Shown piece by piece: positions 1-10,479 of a stretch of 52,844 nt of DNA. Location of the stretch: assembly GCF_002128405.1 (NCBI RefSeq), contig NZ_NETJ01000011.1:1-52844 (forward strand), read 5' to 3'. Made by a program: the position numbers and the translations under genes. This stretch comes from Gottfriedia solisilvae (lineage in GTDB: Bacteria; Bacillota; Bacilli; Bacillales; Bacillaceae_G). The notes under the pieces were generated by a model, which saw only the letters and a program-made list of their open reading frames with translations, ran no database searches and was not told the origin of the DNA. Position 1 is the stretch's first letter. Every line of letters begins with the position of its first letter.

Positions 1-77
1 CCGAACACGGCAGTTAAGCTCTTCAGCGTCGATGGTAGTTGGGGGTTTCCCCCTGTGAGAGTAGAACGTCGCCTGGT
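1..77 (+). rRNA. rrf: 5S rRNA, 3' portion (partial)
   Basis: The first 77 bases match the 3' two thirds of a Bacillus 5S rRNA: the CCGAACACGG loop region, GATGGTAGT, and the closing GTGAGAGTAGAACGTCGCCTGGT. The 5' part lies outside the window. It closes an rRNA operon and is followed at once by an intrinsic terminator. The 5S maturase gene rnmV lies further along in this window. The exact mature 3' end is inferred from alignment to known 5S ends. Confidence 0.95.
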
Positions 78-85
78 AAATGAAA

Positions 86-114
86 AACATCAGCTATTAG
101 GCTGATGTTTTTTT
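86..114 (+). terminator. rRNA operon terminator
   Basis: AACATCAGC pairs with GCTGATGTT around a six-base loop, followed by a run of seven T. It lies nine bases after the 5S end, as expected for the end of an rRNA operon. Confidence 0.9.
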
Positions 115-332
115 GTGTTAATCGGCATAAATATTGTAAATGATGCCTTTTTATCAAAGTTGGGTAAAGAACATTCATATAAAAAAGCACCAATTCAAAA
201 GAATTATCATATATTACTGCAAAATGGGCCTCTAATTGTATAAAAAGTTTTAAATTTGCAAAACTAAGTAATAGACAAAATTGTTTAATCAATATGACTA
301 TTTCGGAAAAAACTTTTTAAGGAGGAATAAGG

Positions 333-521
333 GTGAGTACAATTTTAAAGTGTGTAATATGTGAAGAGAAAAAAGAAAATGGTATTCAGGTCATTCACGC
401 TTTTATTTGTGACGAATGTGAAAAAGAGATTGTTACGACAGAAACAAATGCTCCAACGTATAATACGTTCGTTGAAAAATTAAAAAGTATCAATACAAGA
501 ATAGAAGAGATTGTTAACTAA
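333..521 (+). CDS. csfB: anti-sigma-G factor Gin (CsfB)
   Basis: A 62-residue protein with two CxxC pairs (C7/C10 and C26/C29) that form the zinc site of the Gin family. In B. subtilis, Gin is made in the forespore under sigma-F and holds back premature sigma-G activity, and it also affects sigma-E. Length, cysteine spacing and position just after an rRNA operon match csfB. The start is GTG at 333, with AAGGAGG about seven bases upstream. A GTATA at 238-242 could belong to a sigma-F promoter, but I see no convincing matching -10. In B. subtilis xpaC and yaaN follow; here they are missing. Confidence 0.9.
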   Translation: MSTILKCVICEEKKENGIQVIHAFICDECEKEIVTTETNAPTYNTFVEKLKSINTRIEEIVN

Positions 522-896
522 AAGAGTTGTAAATGGAGTTAAAATGTAAATGTTTCAGTTAACAAGTAAGGTTAACGATTAATAGTAGTCTAAGCAGGAG
601 TAGTAAGTTAAAATAAGAATACAAGATGAAGGACCGATTACAAAATACAAGGTACCTCTACCATATGTTATTACTGGAGAAGCGATCTTATCGATTAGAT
701 CTTACTTCAAGAATTGGAGAGTACAAGTATAGTAAATCGGTTTTTTATTTGGAAAGAAATGGTTAAATAAATTACGATAAAATAATTAAGTAATAAAGAT
801 AAATTTAAAAATTATTTGTCATTCTAAAGTTTATGAAAATTTATATTTAGTAATTAAAAATATATGTTACTGAATCGTATAAAGGAAGCGTTAAAG
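522..896. other. gene-free stretch with a long quasi-palindrome
   Basis: No gene is convincing here. The stretch contains a nested inverted repeat at about 629-746 (listed separately) and AT-rich sequence. A 46-codon open frame from 626 to 766 lies almost wholly inside the palindrome, lacks a good ribosome binding site and resembles nothing I know. The xpaC and yaaN genes found here in B. subtilis are absent. Confidence 0.7.
629..746 (+). repeat. long imperfect hairpin followed by a T run (rod A)
   Basis: ACCGATTAC near the left end pairs with GTAAATCGGT near the right end. Inside these, ATAC pairs with GTAT and GTACCTCT with GGAGAGTAC. The centre holds a separate hairpin, GAAG-C-GATCT with AGATC-TTA-CTTC. 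The right arm runs directly into TTTTTT. It could be a long terminator, a structured RNA or a small palindromic repeat; the sequence alone does not decide. Confidence 0.55.
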
Positions 897-2315
897 ATGA
901 AAGAAATGCCACTTGTGAATGCGCTACAACAATTTGTAAAAAAGGAACCTATTTCCTTTCATGTCCCGGGACATAAAAATGGGAAACATTCATTTATACA
1001 AGAATTAGGGATGCCCAATTTATTACAATTTGATGTAACTGAATTAAATGGCTTAGATGATTTGCATTATCCTACTGAAGTGATTAAAGAGGCAGAAGAA
1101 CTTCTTTCAACTGCTTACGGATCTGATGAAAGCTACTTTTTAGTCAATGGATCCACAGTAGGAAATTTAGCATCAATATTAGCATTATGTGCTGAAAATG
1201 ATGAAGTAATCGTTCAACGAAATTGCCATAAATCAATTTTTCATGGTCTATCTCTTGCGGGGGCAAAACCCATTTTTTTACCTTTAGATATTGATCAAGA
1301 GTTGGGCCAACCACTAGGTGTAAATATAGACCAATCAAATGAAATCATAAAAAAATACCCAAATGCGAAAGCTGTCATTTTAACCAATCCAAATTATTAT
1401 GGGATGTCTCAGGATTTAGATGGATTAATTAATTTAGCTCATACTTTGGATATACCCGTTATGATTGATGAAGCACATGGTGCTCACTTTACGATAGGTG
1501 AGCCATTTCCTAGAGATGCATTGTCTATGGGGGCTGATATTGTCATTCAATCGGCACATAAAACACTTCCTGCAATGACAATGGGGTCATATTTACATAT
1601 TAAATCATCAATTATTTGTTCTGATAAAATTAAGGAAATGCTTAGAATGCTACAGAGCAGTAGTCCCTCATATCCAATCATGGCATCACTTGATTATTCC
1701 AGAAGCTTTGTAGAGAGTTTTGGAAGCGATAAGGTTATTGAATTAAAGAATCAAATTCATTCCTTTATGAATTTGATTCATGAGTTACCAGCTTTACAAA
1801 TAGTAGAAACGAAGAACTTATTATACAAGCAAGATTTGTTAAAACTGATTTTAAAGAGTACAGAAGGTCATACTGGAAAACAACTTCAAGCTGTTTTTGA
1901 GGAGGAGGACATATATGTTGAACTGTCAGACTGGGCCCATGTTCTATTGATCTTACCATTAGATGAGAAATGGAAATTTGAAGAGCATTTTAAACGCATC
2001 AAAAATGCTTCCGAAAGATTAACAAGGATTGATCAAAAATATTACCCTACATCAGTACCAAATATTAATAGTGCTGTGTCACATAGTTATGCCTCTTTAA
2101 AAAGAATGAAAAAAACAGTTATTAATTTAATAGAAGCAACAGGTAAAATATCTGCAGAGAATATTGTCCCATACCCGCCTGGTGTTCCTGTCTTATTACA
2201 AGGTGAAACTATTACAAAAGAGCATATTGAATATATTGTAGAAATTCATCAGTATGGCTTAACGATTCATAATTTAATCGAAAAAGAAGAATTACAAATT
2301 GAAGTTTATATATAG
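897..2315 (+). CDS. yaaO: Orn/Lys/Arg decarboxylase family protein (YaaO)
   Basis: A 472-residue PLP enzyme of fold type I in the short Orn/Lys/Arg decarboxylase group. Visible motifs are FHVPGHKNG near the N terminus, DEAHGAHF in the middle, and SAHKTLPA, whose lysine (about residue 222) should carry PLP. Members remove CO2 from basic amino acids to make polyamine precursors; the substrate of YaaO is not established. The frame is open from 864, but AAAGGAAG at 881-888 and family length favour ATG 897. It precedes tmk by 11 bases and is probably co-transcribed with it. Confidence 0.87.
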   Translation: MKEMPLVNALQQFVKKEPISFHVPGHKNGKHSFIQELGMPNLLQFDVTELNGLDDLHYPTEVIKEAEELLSTAYGSDESYFLVNGSTVGNLASILALCAENDEVIVQRNCHKSIFHGLSLAGAKPIFLPLDIDQELGQPLGVNIDQSNEIIKKYPNAKAVILTNPNYYGMSQDLDGLINLAHTLDIPVMIDEAHGAHFTIGEPFPRDALSMGADIVIQSAHKTLPAMTMGSYLHIKSSIICSDKIKEMLRMLQSSSPSYPIMASLDYSRSFVESFGSDKVIELKNQIHSFMNLIHELPALQIVETKNLLYKQDLLKLILKSTEGHTGKQLQAVFEEEDIYVELSDWAHVLLILPLDEKWKFEEHFKRIKNASERLTRIDQKYYPTSVPNINSAVSHSYASLKRMKKTVINLIEATGKISAENIVPYPPGVPVLLQGETITKEHIEYIVEIHQYGLTIHNLIEKEELQIEVYI

Positions 2316-2326
2316 GGGGAAATAGG

Positions 2327-2956
2327 TTGGAATCTTTATTTATTACGTTTGAAGGTCCTGAAGGTGCTGGGAAAACGACGATTATAAATATGGTTACAGA
2401 AGAGTTTCACAAAATAGGATTAAATTTTATTTCTACACGTGAGCCAGGCGGAATCCGTATCGCGGAAAATATAAGAAATATTATTTTAGACCCAGAAAAT
2501 ACAGAGATGGATATACGGACTGAGGCTCTCTTATATGCAGCTGCTCGTAGACAACATTTAGCAGAAAAGGTCTTACCTGCTTTAGAAGAAGGAAGGATTG
2601 TACTTTGTGACCGATTTATTGATAGCTCTCTTGCATATCAAGGTGTCGGTCGAGGAATTGGTATCGATGAAATATATCAGATAAATGAATTTGCAATTAA
2701 TGGATTAATGCCACACTTAACAATCTACTTCGACTTAGACCCGAAAATAGGTTTACAAAGAGTACATCAAGCAGATGAACGAGAAATAAATAGATTAGAT
2801 CTAGAAGAACTAGATTTTCATTTGAAAGTACAAAGTGGGTATTATGAAATCATAAAAAGAGAACCAAACCGTTTCAAAGTAATTGATGCTTCTAGATCAA
2901 TTGAAGAAGTTTATGAAGCGACTTTACAAGCGGTTTTAGAAAAAATTGGTCATTAA
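2327..2956 (+). CDS. tmk: thymidylate kinase
   Basis: Phosphorylates dTMP to dTDP with ATP in the cytoplasm for DNA precursor supply. The 209-residue protein has the P-loop GPEGAGKTT (residues 10-18), REPGG (38-42) and the DRFIDSSLAYQG segment from residue 95 that contacts dTMP and magnesium. The start is TTG 2327, preceded by AGGGGGA. The length is normal for the family. In B. subtilis, the c-di-AMP receptor gene darA follows; here only a 96-base gap with a promoter-like site separates tmk from yaaR. Confidence 0.95.
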   Translation: MESLFITFEGPEGAGKTTIINMVTEEFHKIGLNFISTREPGGIRIAENIRNIILDPENTEMDIRTEALLYAAARRQHLAEKVLPALEEGRIVLCDRFIDSSLAYQGVGRGIGIDEIYQINEFAINGLMPHLTIYFDLDPKIGLQRVHQADEREINRLDLEELDFHLKVQSGYYEIIKREPNRFKVIDASRSIEEVYEATLQAVLEKIGH

Positions 2957-2984
2957 AAATAAATAAATTTGTTAAATCATTACA

Positions 2985-3013
2985 TGAACATAAATTTATT
3001 GAACTGGTATAAT
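2985..3013 (+). promoter_or_regulatory. candidate sigma-A promoter for yaaR-holB-ricT-yabA
   Basis: A perfect TATAAT at 3008-3013 stands 17 bases after TGAACA at 2985-2990, which matches TTGACA only partly. It lies in the gap left by the absent darA, 40 bases before the yaaR start. Confidence 0.5.
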
Positions 3014-3052
3014 AGAGTATAAGTAAGTTTTGTACTTAATGGAGGTTCTTTA

Positions 3053-3493
3053 GTGAAAATCGATCAAAACTTAGTAGCAAAATTAAATAATGAAAGAAAA
3101 GATTTAAAACAAATTCAATCTAATTCTGCTAATTTTCATACTTTAGTTAAAAAGAATGAATCAAAGCTTCAGATAGAGCAATTGAATCGTTTAATTGGTG
3201 AGATTGAGGTTCAAGGAGAACGTTTAGCAAAAGGAAAAAATTTACGAGATTTGGCTCGTTTTAAACAATTAGTAAAACGTTTCTTAAAAGAATCAGTAGA
3301 TTATGGCATGGAAGTATCTGAGCAAATTAGCTGGGGTGCAGGAGGTTCTATGTCTTCGCTACAAATTGTAAAATTAATCGATGAGAAATTGATTGAATTA
3401 ACGAACGATATGATGAAGAACGAAAGTGATAGTATCCATTTATTGAATACAATTGGTGAAATAAAGGGACTATTAATTAATTTATATACATGA
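3053..3493 (+). CDS. yaaR: YaaR family protein (DUF327)
   Basis: A 146-residue soluble, mostly helical, charged protein that matches YaaR by size, composition and position between tmk and holB. The segment around residues 93-101 (ISWGAGGSM) is the least helical and likely the family signature. No enzymatic motif, signal peptide or membrane segment is visible, and the function is not known. The start is GTG 3053 after GGAGGT. The gap to holB is only 12 bases, so it is probably the first gene of an operon with holB, ricT and yabA. Confidence 0.85.
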   Translation: MKIDQNLVAKLNNERKDLKQIQSNSANFHTLVKKNESKLQIEQLNRLIGEIEVQGERLAKGKNLRDLARFKQLVKRFLKESVDYGMEVSEQISWGAGGSMSSLQIVKLIDEKLIELTNDMMKNESDSIHLLNTIGEIKGLLINLYT

Positions 3494-3505
3494 GTAGGTG
3501 TAAAG

Positions 3506-4501
3506 ATGAAGACGTCTTGGGAGGAGTTAAGCGAGCGACAACCAGTTGCCACTAAAATGTTGAAGAATGCAGTATTAAAAGACAGAGTGGCTCACGCTTA
3601 TTTATTCGAGGGCCCAAGAGGAACTGGGAAAAGAGAACTTGCTTTGTATTATACAAAAGTATTATTATGTGAAAATGTAATAGATGCAAATCCATGTGGT
3701 AACTGTAGAAATTGCAAGCGTGTTGATTCAGGTAATCATCCAAACGTTTATATAATCGAACCAGAAGAAACTTCTATAAAGAAGCATCAAATTCAACAAC
3801 TTCAAGAAGAGTTTGCAAAAACGGCTGTCGAATCGAATCGAAAAATTTATATAATCGATCATGCTGACAAAATGACCACTAATGCAGCTAACTCTTTATT
3901 GAAATTTTTAGAAGAACCGGTTTCTATTACAACGGCATTTTTACTAACAGAACAGGTACAACAAATCTTACCAACTATCCAGTCACGATGCCAATCGATA
4001 CACTTTAATCCACTACCGGTGAGATATTTTGAAGAACATTTACATCAAAAAGATTTACAACCTGCGTTAATCCCTTTACTAGCAAGAATCACCAATAGTG
4101 AACAAGTTGCTGTTGAAATCGCACAAGAAGAATGGTTTGCACAAGCAAGAGCTTTAGTGATAGAATTATATGAAGCATTAGTAACAACTAAAAAAGATAG
4201 TCTTTTAATTATACAACAAAATGTTTCTAAACATTTTGATACGAAAGAACAAGTACAATTAATGCTTGATATGCTTGTATTAGCCTTTAAAGACATGTTA
4301 TATATATATGCTGAACAAGATAATAATATAGTTTTTCGCTCTGAAGAAGCATTAATGACACAAGCATTAAATCGCTATTCATTAGAAAAGATTACTACTT
4401 GTTTAGAAAAAATTCTTGATGCTAAAAAACGATTAACATCTAATGCAAATATGGTGTTAGTTTTAGAGCAAATGATTATAGAGCTACAGGAGGGATTGTA
4501 G
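3506..4501 (+). CDS. holB: DNA polymerase III delta' subunit
   Basis: A 331-residue clamp-loader subunit (AAA+ fold). It shows GPRGTGKRE at residues 36-44 in the Walker A position, a zinc module with C55, C64, C67 and C70, DHAD at 118-121 in the Walker B position and an SRC sensor at 160-162. In the clamp loader it works with DnaX and HolA to place the DnaN clamp on primed DNA. Start ATG 3506. Its stop is three bases before the ricT start, so the two are translationally close. YabA, which binds DnaN, is encoded in the same run. Confidence 0.93.
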   Translation: MKTSWEELSERQPVATKMLKNAVLKDRVAHAYLFEGPRGTGKRELALYYTKVLLCENVIDANPCGNCRNCKRVDSGNHPNVYIIEPEETSIKKHQIQQLQEEFAKTAVESNRKIYIIDHADKMTTNAANSLLKFLEEPVSITTAFLLTEQVQQILPTIQSRCQSIHFNPLPVRYFEEHLHQKDLQPALIPLLARITNSEQVAVEIAQEEWFAQARALVIELYEALVTTKKDSLLIIQQNVSKHFDTKEQVQLMLDMLVLAFKDMLYIYAEQDNNIVFRSEEALMTQALNRYSLEKITTCLEKILDAKKRLTSNANMVLVLEQMIIELQEGL

Positions 4502-4504
4502 GTT

Positions 4505-5332
4505 GTGTACGAAGTAGTTGGGGTACGGTTTAAAAAAGCAGGTAAAATCTATTATTTCGACCCAAATGGATTAGCAATCCCTAAAGATACTTTTGTCATC
4601 GTTGAAACGGTGAGAGGGATTGAATTTGGAAAAGTAGTTGTTTCAAATAAAAAGGTCGGAGAAAATGACGTAGTCCTTCCATTAAAAAAAGTTATGCGAT
4701 TAGCAGATGAACATGATCGTATGATAGTTGAAGAGAATAAACAATCAGCTAAAGAAGCTTATGAGGTTTGTTCTAGCAAAGTTATGCAACATGAACTAGA
4801 TATGAAACTAGTTGATGTAGAATATACGTTTGACCGAAATAAAGTCATCTTTTATTTTACAGCAGATGGTAGAATAGACTTTAGAGAGTTAGTAAAGGAT
4901 TTAGCAGCTGTATTCCGTACGCGAATTGAATTAAGACAAATTGGTGTTCGTGATGAAGCTAAAATGCTTGGCGGAATTGGCCCATGTGGAAGAATGCTAT
5001 GTTGTTCTACGTTTTTAGGCGACTTTGAGCCAGTTTCTATTAAGATGGCTAAAGACCAAAATCTATCTCTTAACCCGGCAAAAATTTCAGGACTATGCGG
5101 TAGGTTAATGTGCTGCTTGAAGTATGAAAATGATGAGTATGAGGCAGCTAAAGAACAGCTACCAGATTTAGAAGATATCATTGAAACTTTAGAAGGCCCT
5201 GGAAAAGTAGTAGGATTAAACATCTTAGAACGAGTTATTCAAGTAGAATTGATTAAAAAAGAACGCGTTGTGGAGTATACCCTGGATGATTTAATTCACG
5301 AGGGAGTCGTTTCAATACAAACCACAGATTAA
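4505..5332 (+). CDS. ricT: RicT (YaaT), PSP1-domain regulatory protein
   Basis: A 275-residue PSP1-domain protein. RicT forms a complex with RicA (YmcA) and RicF (YlbF) that carries iron-sulfur clusters, directs RNase Y processing, and affects sporulation, competence and biofilm formation. The cysteines of the GPCGRMLCC and GLCGRLMCC segments (C161, C166, C167, C198, C203, C204) sit where the B. subtilis cluster ligands are known. Start GTG 4505, preceded by CAGGAGGG that overlaps the end of holB. The partners ricA and ricF are not in this window. Confidence 0.93.
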   Translation: MYEVVGVRFKKAGKIYYFDPNGLAIPKDTFVIVETVRGIEFGKVVVSNKKVGENDVVLPLKKVMRLADEHDRMIVEENKQSAKEAYEVCSSKVMQHELDMKLVDVEYTFDRNKVIFYFTADGRIDFRELVKDLAAVFRTRIELRQIGVRDEAKMLGGIGPCGRMLCCSTFLGDFEPVSIKMAKDQNLSLNPAKISGLCGRLMCCLKYENDEYEAAKEQLPDLEDIIETLEGPGKVVGLNILERVIQVELIKKERVVEYTLDDLIHEGVVSIQTTD

Positions 5333-5344
5333 GAGGTGGTAAGA

Positions 5345-5704
5345 TTGGACAAGAAGAATATATTCTTATCTCTATCCAATATGGAAGAACAAATTCAAGA
5401 TTTATCAAAACAGCTTAGTGAGTTAAAACAGTATATTGCTGAGCTTCTAGAAGAAAACCACTACACTAAAATCGAGAATGACCATTTGCGTCATCGCTTA
5501 GGTTTAGATCAACGTGTGGAAAAAGAAGAACAAGTAAAAGACTCAAAGAAGAAAAAAGTACAAAAAGACAAAGATGTCGGTGAAGGCTACGATAATTTAG
5601 CAAGACTTTACCAAGAAGGCTTTCATATATGTAATCTTCATTATGGGAGTGTACGTCACGATGAGGACTGTCTGTTTTGTTTATCTTTCTTTGACAAAAA
5701 GTAA
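5345..5704 (+). CDS. yabA: replication initiation control protein YabA
   Basis: YabA restrains chromosome replication by binding DnaA and the DnaN clamp. This 119-residue copy has an N-terminal coiled coil (about residues 10-50), a lysine-rich linker (about 60-77) and a C-terminal zinc module with H94, C96, C109 and C112. The frame is open from GTG 5336, but B. subtilis YabA begins MDKK; that places the start at TTG 5345, five bases after AGAGGTGG. It is the last gene before a long hairpin. Confidence 0.92.
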   Translation: MDKKNIFLSLSNMEEQIQDLSKQLSELKQYIAELLEENHYTKIENDHLRHRLGLDQRVEKEEQVKDSKKKKVQKDKDVGEGYDNLARLYQEGFHICNLHYGSVRHDEDCLFCLSFFDKK

Positions 5705-5707
5705 TAG

Positions 5708-5824
5708 TAGGCTATTCCAGTAGAAGCGAAGGATTACCATATATAATGTACATTTCTTATTTAGACATAAGAAAGATTACTATGGTGATTTGACGAAATT
5801 TCACATGGAATAGCCTCTTTTTTA
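5708..5824 (+). terminator. unusually long hairpin terminator after yabA (rod B)
   Basis: AGGCTATTCCA pairs perfectly with TGGAATAGCCT about 86 bases later, followed by CTTTTTTTATT. Two further stems nest inside: ATTACCATA with TATGGTGAT (one wobble) and TTCTTAT with ATAAGAA. It probably ends the yaaR-yabA transcript, but it is far longer than an ordinary terminator. Confidence 0.65.
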
Positions 5825-5902
5825 TTGTTTTCTACTTATTTATTTAAATTAAGGAAATCATATAAAAATAAACTTTTGTGTGATTTTTGAAAGGAATTAA
5901 AC

Positions 5903-6640
5903 ATGCTTAAAGGTGACGAACGACTAGATTATTTATTAAAAGATGATTTGAGGATTATCCAAAGTCCTTCCGTTTTTTCATTTTCGTTAGACGCTGTACT
6001 TTTATCAAATTTTACATACGTTCCAATTCAAAAAGGTACAATTGTCGATTTGTGTTCAGGAAACGGCGTTATACCATTAATGTTACATAGAAGGTCTCAT
6101 GCAAATATAATTGGCGTGGAAATTCAAGAACGATTATATGATATGGCGATGAGAAGTATTGAATATAACAAATTAGAGCAAAAAATTAAGATGATACATG
6201 ATGATTTGAAAAATGCGCCAAACCTAATTGGTAGGGAATTTGTAGACGTTGTTACATGTAATCCACCATATTTTCAAGATGTACCAACATCTGAACAAAA
6301 TACAAATGAGCATTATGCAATTGCAAGACATGAAATTAAAACGAATCTAGAAGAAGTAATTTACGCTAGTAAACTTTTATTAAAACATGGTGGGAAGCTT
6401 GCTATGGTTCATCGACCAGGCCGCCTGTTAGATATTGTTACGACAATGAGAAATCATGGAATTGAGCCAAAAAGAGTTCAATTTGTTTACCCAAAAATGG
6501 GGAAGGAAGCAAATACTTTACTCATTGAAGGGATTAAAGGTGGAAAAGCAGACTTAAAGATTTTGCCACCAGTTTATGTATACGAAGAAAATAATGAGTA
6601 CACTGCAAATATGAAGGAAATGTTATATGGACAACAGTAA
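5903..6640 (+). CDS. trmN6: tRNA1(Val) adenine-37 N6-methyltransferase (YabB/TrmN6)
   Basis: A 245-residue class I SAM-dependent methyltransferase. The SAM motif is [12 protein letters not shown] (residues 48-59), and NPPY (120-123) is the signature of amino-group N6-adenine methylation. The family modifies A37 of tRNA-Val in Escherichia coli; the target here is inferred. Start ATG 5903 after GAAAGGA. It overlaps yazA by 14 bases, and yazA overlaps rsmI by four, making one translational unit, as in B. subtilis (yabB-yazA-yabC). Confidence 0.88.
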   Translation: MLKGDERLDYLLKDDLRIIQSPSVFSFSLDAVLLSNFTYVPIQKGTIVDLCSGNGVIPLMLHRRSHANIIGVEIQERLYDMAMRSIEYNKLEQKIKMIHDDLKNAPNLIGREFVDVVTCNPPYFQDVPTSEQNTNEHYAIARHEIKTNLEEVIYASKLLLKHGGKLAMVHRPGRLLDIVTTMRNHGIEPKRVQFVYPKMGKEANTLLIEGIKGGKADLKILPPVYVYEENNEYTANMKEMLYGQQ

Positions 6641-6890
6641 GCATTTTTTATACGTATTAGAATGTAGTGATTCAACATTATACGCAGGGTATACAACAGA
6701 TATAGATCGTCGACTTAGGCAGCACAATGAAGGAAAAGGTGCTAAATATACTCGAGGTAGAGTTCCAGTAAAGTGTATTTATCAGGAAGAATACAAAACG
6801 AAAAGAGAAGCATTGCAAGCAGAATATGCTTTTAAACAATTATCAAGGATGAATAAAGAACGATATATGAGAGAAGGAAAAGAACAATGA
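6627..6890 (+). CDS. yazA: GIY-YIG domain protein YazA (UPF0213)
   Basis: An 87-residue single-domain GIY-YIG protein. The motif appears as LYVL at the N terminus, then LYAGYT and [10 protein letters not shown] with its arginines. GIY-YIG folds cleave nucleic acid in other families, but no substrate is known for YazA-type proteins. It starts 14 bases inside trmN6 and its stop overlaps the rsmI start. The length is normal for the family. Confidence 0.87.
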   Translation: MDNSKHFLYVLECSDSTLYAGYTTDIDRRLRQHNEGKGAKYTRGRVPVKCIYQEEYKTKREALQAEYAFKQLSRMNKERYMREGKEQ

Positions 6891-7768
6891 TAAAAAGCCA
6901 AAAGAGCTTTTTAAATGAAGAAATAGGATGCTTATATTTAATACCAACGCCTATTGGGAATCTAGAAGATATGACTTTTAGGGCAATTCGTATCTTAAAG
7001 GAAGTAAATTACATAGCTGCTGAGGATACTCGAAATTCTAAAAAGCTTTGCAACCACTTTGAAATAACTACACCATTAATTAGTTACCATGAACATAATA
7101 AAGAAAAGGTTGGTACAAAAATCGTCGAAGATTTAAAAAAAGGCATGAAAGTAGGGTTAGTTAGCGATGCTGGTATGCCTTGTATATCAGACCCTGGCTA
7201 TGAGCTAGTGAATCTTTGTTTAGAAGAAGGAATTTCAGTAGTGCCTTTACCAGGTGCGAATGCTGCATTAACTTCATTAATATCTTCGGGGCTACCGACT
7301 GATTCGTTTTTATACATAGGCTTTTTACCTCGTCAAAAAAAGGACAAAAAAAAACACCTAGAGTTATTAAAAGGACAACGCAGTACAGTGTTACTCTATG
7401 AATCACCACACAGATTGAAGGAAACATTACAATCTATATCTGAAGTTTTAGGTAATCGAAAAATTGTATTGTGTAGAGAGTTAACTAAAAAGTTCGAGGA
7501 GTTTTTACGTGGCTCTGTAAGTGATGCAATTGATTGGGCGGTTAATGAAGAAATACGTGGTGAATTTGTCATCGTATTGGAGGGTGCTTCTGAAGAGGAA
7601 GTTGCTAATCATCATGGGGAATCTTGGTGGGAAGCTCTGTCCATAAATGAACATGTTGATTGGTATATTAATGAAAAGGGCGAATCAAGCAAGGAAGCAA
7701 TTAAGCTAGTTGCGAAGGATCGTGCTTTACATAAAAGAGATGTTTATGCGGAATACCATGGTTTATAA
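6887..7768 (+). CDS. rsmI: 16S rRNA C1402 2'-O-methyltransferase RsmI
   Basis: A 293-residue tetrapyrrole-methylase-fold enzyme that methylates the ribose of C1402 in the 16S decoding site. Signatures are LIPTPIGNLEDMTFRA (residues 18-33), AAEDTR (44-49) and the SAM-binding SDAGMPCISDPG (93-104). Start ATG 6887 overlaps the yazA stop. The N-terminal extension before residue 15 is a little longer than in some homologues. It is convergent with abrB, with a shared palindrome between them. Confidence 0.93.
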   Translation: MIKSQKSFLNEEIGCLYLIPTPIGNLEDMTFRAIRILKEVNYIAAEDTRNSKKLCNHFEITTPLISYHEHNKEKVGTKIVEDLKKGMKVGLVSDAGMPCISDPGYELVNLCLEEGISVVPLPGANAALTSLISSGLPTDSFLYIGFLPRQKKDKKKHLELLKGQRSTVLLYESPHRLKETLQSISEVLGNRKIVLCRELTKKFEEFLRGSVSDAIDWAVNEEIRGEFVIVLEGASEEEVANHHGESWWEALSINEHVDWYINEKGESSKEAIKLVAKDRALHKRDVYAEYHGL

Positions 7769-7782
7769 TATTTGCGTAAAAT

Positions 7783-7895
7783 GAAGTTAGGCTGTCTTAA
7801 TTTAAATGTAAATTCTCTTATCATTTATACGAATGAATCATGTAAGATGATTGATTTGTAGAGGAGAATGCAATTAAATCAGGCAGCCTCTTCAA
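7783..7895. terminator. long convergent palindrome between rsmI and abrB (rod C)
   Basis: AGGCTGTC and ATTTAA on the left face TTAAAT and GGCAGCCT on the right, with TGTAAATTCTC facing GGAGAATGCA further in and smaller inverted repeats at the centre. It sits exactly between two convergent genes, so a two-way terminator is the simplest reading, although a strong T run is lacking on the plus strand. Confidence 0.55.
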
Positions 7896-7897
7896 AG

Positions 7898-8185
7898 TTA
7901 ATTTTTTATGTCAGATAAAAACTGTTCAATTTCAAATTTCAGTAATTCTGCACCTTTTTTACTTAGTACAATTTTACCTTCTGCTATTTCAAGATTGTGA
8001 TTAGAGATTTCTCCAGTCATCAAGCAAGTCATATTTGGTTGGTATTTTTTTAGGACAATACGATCCTCTTCTACAAATATTTCAAGAGTATCTCTTTCTG
8101 TGATGTTAAGTGTTCTACGTAGTTCGATTGGTATGACTACACGCCCTAATTCGTCTACTTTTCGAACAATGCCTGTTGATTTCAT
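7898..8185 (-). CDS. abrB: transition state regulator AbrB
   Basis: A 95-residue swapped-hairpin AbrB DNA-binding protein, starting with the typical MKSTGIVRKVDELGRVVIP and followed by a small C-terminal oligomerisation domain. AbrB represses many post-exponential genes and is itself repressed by Spo0A. Start ATG at 8185 on the minus strand, preceded by AGGAGGG. It is the only minus-strand gene in the window, divergent from metG, as in B. subtilis. The N-terminal domain is closely related to that of SpoVT (26878-27414). A TGTCTAA at 8280-8286 differs from a Spo0A box by one base. Confidence 0.95.
   Translation of the reverse strand: MKSTGIVRKVDELGRVVIPIELRRTLNITERDTLEIFVEEDRIVLKKYQPNMTCLMTGEISNHNLEIAEGKIVLSKKGAELLKFEIEQFLSDIKN

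Positions 8186-10479
<2,294 letters not shown>

Noticed and set aside
220-270. Sigma-F promoter for csfB
   Set aside because: GTATA at 238 fits a -35, but the matching -10 region is poor.
23-292. Minus-strand open frame of 89 codons at the left edge
   Set aside because: It overlaps the 5S rRNA gene and its terminator, has no family resemblance, and lies against the operon direction.
626-766. 46-codon open frame in the csfB-yaaO gap
   Set aside because: No ribosome binding site, no recognisable similarity, and it coincides with the palindrome of rod A, which explains the sequence better.
4852-5223. Minus-strand open frame of 123 codons inside ricT
   Set aside because: Shadow of ricT; the plus-strand frame has all conserved cysteines and good context.
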